Below, piece after piece: positions 6,418 through 11,617 of a stretch of 11,617 nt of DNA; the stretch's first letter is position 1; every line of letters begins with the position of its first letter. Below the pieces are notes generated by a model, which did not search any database, was not told where the DNA came from, and worked only from the letters and a program-made list of their open reading frames with translations. The DNA is from Alphaproteobacteria bacterium (lineage in GTDB: Bacteria > Pseudomonadota > Alphaproteobacteria > Micavibrionales > UBA2020), in assembly GCA_023136145.1 (NCBI GenBank), contig JAGLRU010000360.1, positions 1 to 11,617 of the forward strand, in the 5' to 3' direction. Made by a program: the position numbers and the translations under genes.

Positions 6418-6674
6418 CTAAAACAATAAATAAATTCGGGATTTTATTTATTTATCAAGTAGTTATATATAATCATTCCTGATAAAAATTGTTGACATTA
6501 AATTACGTAAGTTTGGTAAGATATTATTCTTTCGTCATGTAAATGTACATGACGTGCAGATTCGCTGCCAGATTTTAGATTAGAATTGATTGCGTTAACA
6601 ACAGTTTTATGACTATAAAATGATGGTTATATGGTTACTTTTATAGTTCAGACTTAAACCTGTCTATTCCCTCT
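6418..6674. other. AT-rich gap without a supported gene
   Basis: I see no coding sequence on either strand. The gap holds a weak plus-strand promoter-like pair (TTGACA at 6492-6497 and TAAGAT at 6517-6522, with a 19-bp spacer), the palindrome at 6533-6554, a small GCAG/CTGC hairpin near 6557-6569, and an inverted repeat ACTATAAAA/TTTTATAGT (6612-6620, 6639-6647). The missing end of the IS1595-type element may have lain here, but no second terminal repeat is visible. Confidence 0.5.
6533..6554. repeat. 22-bp inverted repeat, possible operator or hairpin
   Basis: The arms CGTCATGTA (6533-6541) and TACATGACG (6546-6554) are perfectly complementary around a 4-nt AATG loop. It lies just downstream of the promoter-like TTGACA...TAAGAT on the plus strand. 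It could be the 5' hairpin of a short RNA or a binding site for a dimeric regulator. No U-tract follows in either direction, so it is not a standard terminator. Confidence 0.55.
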
Positions 6675-6960
6675 GATATGATTATGTTTGTTGACAAACA
6701 ATTTTGAATAGTTAATCCGGTAGTGTTTGAACTCGGATACATCCAGGATATTTTAACCACGCCAACAATCAGAACAGACGATGCTGTCCGGCTGGATTTT
6801 CTGTTTCAAATACTATGATTTCACGGAGACGGCGATAAAAATAAGCTGCTGTTTTGAAATTAACGTCAACTAAATTTGCAGCACAATGGGCTGTTGTTCC
6901 AGCAATAAAATGCTCTATTAATCTCCCTTGTTTATATTTACTTAATCTACTTTTTCTCAT
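6675..6960 (-). pseudogene. IS1595 family transposase, internally deleted
   Basis: The N-terminal part (M-R-K-S-R-L-S-K-Y-K-Q ... N-F-K-T-A-A-Y-F-Y-R-R-L-R-E-I-I, about 55 residues) is the helix-turn-helix region typical of ISXO2/IS1016-like transposases. After E-T-E-N-P the sequence jumps, with a frame change, to P-D-S-I-V-C-S-D-C-W-R-G, a C-terminal catalytic block. The middle with the first catalytic Asp (normally in V-D-E-S-Y-F-G-G) is gone. A further nonsense codon (TAA at 6753-6755) replaces the Tyr expected after C-W-R-G. Similarity continues through N-I-L-D-V-S-E-F-K-H-Y-R-I-N to H-N-H-I and then stops, before the I-E-N-F-W block with the last catalytic residue. Intact members are roughly 210-330 residues (family knowledge). 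A 63-codon frame starting at 6960 remains open but cannot encode an active enzyme. Confidence 0.85.
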
Positions 6961-7000
6961 GCTCTACCATTAACTTTATTTAGTTATCTGGTACAGCCCC
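6675..7000 (-). mobile_element. remnant of an IS1595-type insertion sequence
   Basis: One terminal repeat is preserved: on the minus strand GGGGCTGTACCAGATAACT begins at 7000 and abuts the broken start of a D-like gene. The adjacent AATATTTT would be the 8-bp target duplication expected for this family. Inside is a transposase pseudogene with its catalytic middle missing. The other end and the second target copy are not found between 6340 and 6675. The element is therefore incomplete and immobile by itself. Confidence 0.75.
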
Positions 7001-7026
7001 AAAATATTTCCTAGCTTATTTTTCAT
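7001..7026 (-). pseudogene. truncated start of a D-like paralogue (D')
   Basis: The ATG at 7026 and the next codons (M-K-N-K-L-G-N-I) are identical at DNA level to the start of gene D. The reading is cut by the IS end at 7000. The upstream leader is also conserved (7027-7067 against 8073-8118), including the GAGGA ribosome site. It is the remains of a tandem copy of D placed directly behind D. The rest of D' is not found beyond the IS remnant. Confidence 0.8.
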
Positions 7027-7067
7027 ATCATTCCTCAGCTAACTTAACTTGTTAACTTAAATTACAT
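7001..7067 (-). repeat. leader-plus-start repeat, copy 1 (copy 2 at 8047-8118)
   Basis: The first 37 bases (7001-7037) are identical to 8047-8083. The rest matches with small gaps up to ACAT at 7064-7067 and 8115-8118. The last two codons of D (ATG TAA, 7067-7062) lie inside this repeat. Gene D therefore ends exactly where the leader of its lost tandem copy begins. Confidence 0.85.
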
Positions 7068-8072
7068 AGATGGTCCAGTTTGTTTTGGTGTGTTCCTAAT
7101 AGCTTGAAGAATTACCGATGATTTTTCATTGTAGTCGTCCAAGGCATTTTTAACAATTTTTGTATACTCAACATTATTTGAACCATCAAACTCAACGGGT
7201 ATCTGAAAAAGTACTTTCGTTGGATCATTTGGATCATAAACATCCATATTGAAACTGACTATACGATCATAATTTGCAGCTTGGTTACAACAATCAATAA
7301 ATGTGTCAAAATTAGTGTCTGTTAATTTTTCAGCCGCATATTGAACTGCTTCTACTTTCTCGTTATAGTCGTTTATGGCTCCCTCAACAATTTCGTTATA
7401 CGTAGCATCATTTGCACCATAAACCTTAACAGGTATCTCGCAGAGCACTTCTGACGTATTATTTGGATCAGGAACATTCATCCATTGATTAGATGTAAAG
7501 TCATGACTCCTAGATTGAAGTGTAACTTGATTTACAGTATCAACAAATGTCTCAAAATTATCAGAACCAGTTATTTCTTCCTTAATATCCAGAATAGCCG
7601 TTAACTTTTGATTGTAATCTTTCAAAGCTCCGCTAACAATATCATCGTAAGCAGCACTATCCCTGCCATCAAAATCGACAGGCACTTGGAAAAGCACTTC
7701 TGTTTGATTATCTGGATTATAAACATTTATCCATTGAGTGGATATAAGATCACCATTTGCAGCTTGATTTACAGCATTGTTAAATATTCCAATATCTTGT
7801 TGGGGTATTTTTGAGAAAGCATCAGGGTCGACAGAAACAGAGTCGATAGTAGTAACGGTTTTTGTAATCTCAAGATTTGCAATAGAATCCAAATCAGGAT
7901 CAACAGTGTTTGAAATAGAATCAATAAAAGAATCAAAATCAAAAGAAGAAACTTGTTCTAAACAACCGCTAGAAGCACTCGCAGCAATTACAACAATTGT
8001 AGGCAAAAATAAAGACAGACGAGGATGAGAACAAGCTACTTCATTGAAAATATTTCCTAGCTTATTTTTCAT
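7062..8072 (-). CDS. putative lipoprotein D with three tandem repeat domains (same family)
   Basis: 336 residues, not recognised. The N-terminus has F9-N-E-V12, R18, a hydrophobic segment at 19-33 and S-S-G-C37, a loose lipobox. An Asp/Ser-rich linker (about 40-92) precedes three repeats at about 94-170, 171-253 and 254-328. Each reads roughly F/I-x-x-x-x-N-Q-A/V, W/M-x-N/D-V-Y-x-P-x-N, T-x-V-L-F-Q-I-P-V-x-F-D-G, Y-x-x-I-V-x-G/N-A-L-x-D-Y-N-x-K; the V-L blocks are 83 and 78 residues apart. Repeat 2 is the most divergent (C211 and V-Y-G in place of F-D-G). Low Lys/Arg and many Asp suggest an acidic, exposed protein. The ATG at 8072 (GAGGA, 5 bases upstream) was chosen over the in-frame TTG at 8084, which overlaps that ribosome site. 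The stop lies in the leader of the lost copy D'. Ligand-binding, adhesive or surface-layer roles are possible but unsupported. Confidence 0.8.
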   Translation of the reverse strand: MKNKLGNIFNEVACSHPRLSLFLPTIVVIAASASSGCLEQVSSFDFDSFIDSISNTVDPDLDSIANLEITKTVTTIDSVSVDPDAFSKIPQQDIGIFNNAVNQAANGDLISTQWINVYNPDNQTEVLFQVPVDFDGRDSAAYDDIVSGALKDYNQKLTAILDIKEEITGSDNFETFVDTVNQVTLQSRSHDFTSNQWMNVPDPNNTSEVLCEIPVKVYGANDATYNEIVEGAINDYNEKVEAVQYAAEKLTDTNFDTFIDCCNQAANYDRIVSFNMDVYDPNDPTKVLFQIPVEFDGSNNVEYTKIVKNALDDYNEKSSVILQAIRNTPKQTGPSM

Positions 8073-8135
8073 ATCATTCCTCAACTAACCTATACTTGTT
8101 AACAGCTATAAACTACATATATTATTACAAATACT

Positions 8136-8164
8136 ATTCGACCAATTTTTAACTTATTTGTCAA
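8136..8164 (-). promoter_or_regulatory. promoter of gene D
   Basis: Minus strand: TTGACA (8164-8159), 17-bp spacer, TCGAAT (8141-8136). Predicted leader of about 58 nt. The 24-bp block shared with the C promoter (8160-8183) overlaps the -35 box. The promoter stands back to back with that of pepN. Confidence 0.6.
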
Positions 8165-8183
8165 ATGTTATTTTTTATAACTA
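8160..8183 (-). repeat. 24-bp block shared by C and D promoters, copy 2
   Basis: Identical to 6394-6417, including the inverted repeat GTTAT-TTTTT-ATAAC at 8167-8181. Here it lies between the divergent D and pepN promoters, about 23 bp from the pepN -35 box, so a bound protein could also touch pepN transcription. Confidence 0.7.
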
Positions 8184-8205
8184 TAAATAGAAACAGCTTT
8201 TCATT

Positions 8206-8234
8206 TTGACAATAGGTTGTTGTTTATTTATCAT
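8206..8234 (+). promoter_or_regulatory. promoter of pepN and the methyltransferase gene
   Basis: TTGACA (8206-8211), 17-bp spacer, TATCAT (8229-8234), close to sigma70 consensus, with a start near 8241 and a leader of about 50 nt before the ATG at 8291. Confidence 0.75.
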
Positions 8235-8290
8235 GTAAATTTTTAAAATATGTGGACTTACTATGCGTAGATAATTTAAGGATTCTAGCT

Positions 8291-10879
8291 ATGAAAACTA
8301 AAAACGCCCCACAACCCAAATACCTGAAAGACTACAAAAAGCCGGATTTTAGGATCGACAGTATTCATCTGTTTTTCGATATTTGCGACGGTGCGACGAC
8401 GGTTATATCCAAAACAATATTTGAACGCATAAATAAAGAAGTCAGAAATCTTGTGCTGGACGGTGAGAATCTTGTTTTGAAATCGGTAGAGATTAACGGC
8501 GAAATTTTATCCTCCAGCCGCTTAGTTACCGATCAGAACAGCTTAACCATTATGGACGTGCCTGACCAATTCACGCTCGACATCATTACGGAAATTTATC
8601 CTGAGAAAAACATAGCGTTGGAAGGGTTATATAAATCCAGCGGAAATTATTGCACGCAGTGCGAGCCGGAGGGATTTCGCAAGATCACATATTATCCAGA
8701 CCGTTCGGATGTGATGACCAAATTCACCACGCGAATTGAGGCGGATAAAAAATCCTGCTCAGTCCTCCTGTCAAACGGTAACTGTGTTGAAAAAGGAGAT
8801 ATCGGCGATGGTCGTCACTTTGCCGTTTGGCATGACCCGTTTGTAAAGCCTTCATATCTTTTCGCGCTTGTTGCCGGAAATCTTGGTTGTATTAGCGACG
8901 ACTTCACGACTATGAGCGGAAAGAAAGTTGATCTTAATATCTACGTTAATCCCGGAAACGAAGGCAAATGCGCTCATGCCATGCAGTCCCTGAAGCATGC
9001 AATGAAATGGGACGAAGAAAAATATGGCTGCGAGTATGACCTTGGTACTTTCAACATTGTTGCAGTTGATGATTTTAATTTTGGCGCGATGGAGAACAAG
9101 AGCCTCAATATTTTCAATTCCAGACTTATCCTTGCCAACCCGGAAACCGCCACGGACAACGATTATCTGGCGATAGAGGGTGTTGTAGCGCACGAATACT
9201 TCCACAACTGGACTGGCAATCGCATCACCTGCCGTGACTGGTTTCAGTTGAGCCTCAAGGAGGGATTAACTGTTTTTCGCGATCAGTGTTTTTCCGCAAA
9301 CATGAATTCCGAGGACGTGCAGCGTATCGACGATGTACAAACGCTACGCAACGCGCAGTTCCCGGAGGACGATAGCCCGATGGCGCATCCAGTCCGTCCT
9401 GACAGTTATATTGAGATTAACAACTTCTATACAGCAACCGTCTACGAAAAGGGCGCGGAAGTGGTCCGCATGATGCATACGCTTCTCGGTGCGGAAAAAT
9501 ACCGCAAGGGAACCGATCTTTACTTTCAGCGGCATGATGGGCAAGCTGTCACCTGCGATGATTTCGTCCAGTGTATGCAGGATGCTTCTGGCGTTGATCT
9601 TGGCCAGTTTAGACTTTGGTATAGTCAAGCAGGAACGCCGGAAATCACCGCGAATGGTGTTTATGATGCGGCGAAAAATATCTTTACGCTGACGTTGGAA
9701 CAAAAGATTCCCGACACACGCGGGCAGACCGGCAAAAAGCCTATGCACATTCCTGTGCTGACGGGATTGCTTGACGGAAAAGGGCAGGATATTTTGCCTG
9801 AAAAAACCCGCGTGTTGCACCTGAAAGAAAAAAAGCAGGACTTTTTATTCGAAAATATCACGGAAAAACCCGTGCCTTCCATTTTGCGCGGATTTTCGGC
9901 ACCGGTGAAGATGCTCTCCGATTTGACGGAGGATGACTTGCTGTTTCTGATGGCGCACGACACAGACGGTTTTAATCGCTGGGATGCCGGTCAAACTTAT
10001 TTGCAACGGCTGATTCTCAACAAGCCTGAGTGTCTTCCCGAAGCCTGTTTTGATGCTTTTCACGCTCTTATCACTGATAAAAAAGCAGATAAGGCTCTTA
10101 TTTCTAAGGCACTCACTATGCCTTCAGAAACATATCTGGCGCAACTGATGGAAACGATTGACGTTGATGGCATACACGATGCGCGTAAATTCGTCATGGA
10201 AAGCATAGGAAAAAAATATCTTACAGAATTGAAAAAACTTTATCTGGAGAATGCCGATAGCGGTACTTACAGCGTTTCTCCGAAAGCTGTCGGCAAACGC
10301 CATTTGAAAAAAGCCGCGCTTCGCTATATTCAGGCGGCGGATGAAAAGCTTTCCGTGCAGCTTGCGCTGGAGCAATACAAAACTGCCGAGAACATGACGG
10401 ACAAGGTGGCTGCGCTTGGCATCCTGACCAATACGAAAACGGACGAACGCGCATTCGTTTTCGATGATTTCTATAATACTTGGAAGTATGATCCTTTAGT
10501 GCTCAACAAATGGTTCAGTTTGCAAGCTGTGGCAGATCGCTCAGACGTTCTTGAGATTGTTATCCAGCTCACACAGCACCCTGATTTTACTTATCAAAAC
10601 CCGAATCGTCTGCGCGCATTGATAAGCAGTTTTAGCTTTGGCAATCAGAAATGGTTCCATCGTGTTGATGGAGCGGGATATAAGCTTCTAACGGAAACTA
10701 TTCTGAGGGTGAATAAAATCAACCCGTCAACGGCGGCGCGTCTGTTAAGCCCTCTTCAGCAATGGAATAAATATGACACATCCAGAAAACACTTGATGAA
10801 AAGTGAATTAAAACGCATTTTAGTTGAGAAGGATATTTCAAATGACATTTACGAAATTGTATCAAAAAGTCTGGATTAA
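8291..10879 (+). CDS. pepN: aminopeptidase N (M1 family zinc metallopeptidase)
   Basis: 862 residues (E. coli PepN 870). The M1 hallmarks are all present: G265-A-M-E-N269 for N-terminus recognition, zinc ligands H301-E-Y-F-H305 with catalytic E302, third ligand E324 (K-E-G-L-T) 18 residues on, and Y385 (V-Y-E-K-G-A-E-V) stabilising the transition state. The C-terminal helical domain runs to the end, so the gene is intact. PepN removes N-terminal residues from peptides in the cytoplasm; no signal peptide is seen. The ATG at 8291 is chosen because AAGGA lies 8 bases upstream. An in-frame GTG at 8252 would add 13 residues but has no ribosome site and lies only about 11 bases after the predicted transcription start. 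GC content returns to that of the left flank here. The next gene follows after 2 bp. Confidence 0.96.
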   Translation: MKTKNAPQPKYLKDYKKPDFRIDSIHLFFDICDGATTVISKTIFERINKEVRNLVLDGENLVLKSVEINGEILSSSRLVTDQNSLTIMDVPDQFTLDIITEIYPEKNIALEGLYKSSGNYCTQCEPEGFRKITYYPDRSDVMTKFTTRIEADKKSCSVLLSNGNCVEKGDIGDGRHFAVWHDPFVKPSYLFALVAGNLGCISDDFTTMSGKKVDLNIYVNPGNEGKCAHAMQSLKHAMKWDEEKYGCEYDLGTFNIVAVDDFNFGAMENKSLNIFNSRLILANPETATDNDYLAIEGVVAHEYFHNWTGNRITCRDWFQLSLKEGLTVFRDQCFSANMNSEDVQRIDDVQTLRNAQFPEDDSPMAHPVRPDSYIEINNFYTATVYEKGAEVVRMMHTLLGAEKYRKGTDLYFQRHDGQAVTCDDFVQCMQDASGVDLGQFRLWYSQAGTPEITANGVYDAAKNIFTLTLEQKIPDTRGQTGKKPMHIPVLTGLLDGKGQDILPEKTRVLHLKEKKQDFLFENITEKPVPSILRGFSAPVKMLSDLTEDDLLFLMAHDTDGFNRWDAGQTYLQRLILNKPECLPEACFDAFHALITDKKADKALISKALTMPSETYLAQLMETIDVDGIHDARKFVMESIGKKYLTELKKLYLENADSGTYSVSPKAVGKRHLKKAALRYIQAADEKLSVQLALEQYKTAENMTDKVAALGILTNTKTDERAFVFDDFYNTWKYDPLVLNKWFSLQAVADRSDVLEIVIQLTQHPDFTYQNPNRLRALISSFSFGNQKWFHRVDGAGYKLLTETILRVNKINPSTAARLLSPLQQWNKYDTSRKHLMKSELKRILVEKDISNDIYEIVSKSLD

Positions 10880-10881
10880 AA

Positions 10882-11613
10882 ATGTCTGAAGAACAAAAAA
10901 CTTGTCGCTTCTGTTTGCAGCCTCTCAATGAATACGATATGGGCGAAAAGAATGGTTATAGATTGGTTGCTTGTGAGCCATGCGGTTCTATTGCAGTTAA
11001 GCCGTGGCTAACTCAGGCTAAACTGGATGAGTTTTTCGGCGATATTCAGCCAGAGGCTGTTCACTCTCCAAAGCCTGAGATTAAAATTAATAATGCTAGA
11101 AAGCTGATCCAGAAGATTACCAATAACTTTGCCGGACGGCGTTTTTTGGATGTTTCTTGCCGTCAGGGATATGCTGTGGTTGCTGCAAAAAAACTCGGGT
11201 TTCAAGCCAAGGGCATCGACCCTTACGAGTTTTACACAACCTTCGCCAAAGATAAATACGATGCCGATATGTTTGAACATTGTACAGTACAAGACTATGC
11301 CGCAAGAGGAGAACAGGCCGAGGTTGTTTTTTGCGTGGAGAGCTTTTGCGAACAGTTGGATCCGGAAGGATATATGGAGGCGTTGTCCAAAATGATCGCT
11401 ACGGGAGGCGTGCTTTATATACAGGAGCCGGACGGTAATAGCTTTCACATTCCTAAAAATTTTTCCGACTGGGATTATATCGACCCTCCCGAAAATTTTT
11501 CATGGATCTCGGAAAAAGGAATGGAACTCTTACTTGCACGTCATGGGCTTAAAATCCAGAAGAAGTTCTTCACATGGGGTCCATTTATGCGCTTGATCGC
11601 AGTAAAGAAATAG
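10882..11613 (+). CDS. class I SAM-dependent methyltransferase with N-terminal zinc-ribbon-like cluster
   Basis: 243 residues. C8-x2-C11 and C31-x2-C34 form a probable zinc ribbon. The Rossmann methyltransferase domain follows: motif I is F88-L-D-V-S-C-R-Q-G-Y97, motif II ends in G111-I-D-P, and later strands are A-E-V-V-F-C-V-E-S and G-V-L-Y-I-Q-E-P-D. Motif I is unusual because the usual D-x-G-x-G-x-G reads D-V-S-C-R-Q-G, keeping only the last Gly. The acidic D113 that would hold the SAM ribose is present. The substrate cannot be inferred; relatives with zinc-binding N-termini often act on sugars or small molecules. The ATG lies 2 bp after the pepN stop with no clear ribosome site, so translation is probably coupled to pepN. 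The TAG stop is 4 bases before the window end, so the gene is complete. Confidence 0.82.
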   Translation: MSEEQKTCRFCLQPLNEYDMGEKNGYRLVACEPCGSIAVKPWLTQAKLDEFFGDIQPEAVHSPKPEIKINNARKLIQKITNNFAGRRFLDVSCRQGYAVVAAKKLGFQAKGIDPYEFYTTFAKDKYDADMFEHCTVQDYAARGEQAEVVFCVESFCEQLDPEGYMEALSKMIATGGVLYIQEPDGNSFHIPKNFSDWDYIDPPENFSWISEKGMELLLARHGLKIQKKFFTWGPFMRLIAVKK

Positions 11614-11617
11614 ATAC

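Noticed and set aside
7089..7793. Repeats in this region as a CRISPR array
   Set aside because: The repeat unit is about 230 bp, codes in one open frame, and there are no short repeat-spacer units.
7608..8028. Plus-strand frames opposite gene D
   Set aside because: They are mirror frames of the D repeats with no ribosome site and no protein features.
8073..8084. TTG start at 8084 adding four residues to protein D
   Set aside because: It overlaps the GAGGA ribosome site of the ATG at 8072, and the D' copy shares that same ATG context.
8252..8290. GTG start at 8252 for pepN
   Set aside because: No ribosome site, only about 11 bases from the predicted transcription start; the ATG at 8291 has AAGGA at good spacing.

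Overview
The window most likely comes from an alphaproteobacterium. The best pointers are the ObgE G1 region, the rplU-rpmA-obgE order, and an ObgE without the long C-terminal tail of some Firmicutes. This rests on recalled family resemblance, not a search. The flanks have moderate GC. The middle (about 4.86-8.29 kb) is visibly AT-richer and looks like an accessory insertion between conserved genes.

Layout. 1-873 (+): 3' part of a D-glutamate cyclase-like (DUF4392) gene. 928-2893 (-): a two-gene operon of a PAS-containing sensor histidine kinase, with a degenerate receiver-like N-terminus, and a stand-alone CheY-like receiver. 3008-4854 (+): a strong sigma70-type promoter, rplU, rpmA, an intrinsic terminator, an 18-codon ORF with a good ribosome site, and obgE, whose own start has none. 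8206-11613 (+): a near-consensus promoter, pepN, and a methyltransferase with an N-terminal zinc-ribbon-like cysteine cluster, 2 bp after pepN.

The unusual part is 4942-8164 (-): four small exported proteins (A 4942-5352, B 5534-5806, C 6014-6316, D 7062-8072) plus debris of related genes. I recognise none as a known family. Their N-termini share an F-N-x-V motif, then a basic residue, then one hydrophobic segment. A, C and D end that segment in a lipobox-like Cys. A, and three tandem copies in D, carry the same roughly 50-80-residue domain (N-x-A ... D/N-V-Y/F-x-P/G ... E-V-L ... A-L-x-x-Y/M); C has a short version. A, B and C share a leader around TTAAGAAAAGG, and C and D share a 24-bp promoter-proximal block containing an inverted repeat.

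The locus shows birth and death of copies: the start of a D duplicate cut by an IS1595-type element, an internally deleted transposase remnant, a duplicated 3' end behind C, and an in-frame family-like tail behind the tandem stops of B. The best reading is an expanding, decaying family of surface or periplasmic lipoproteins of unknown function, inserted between obgE and pepN.
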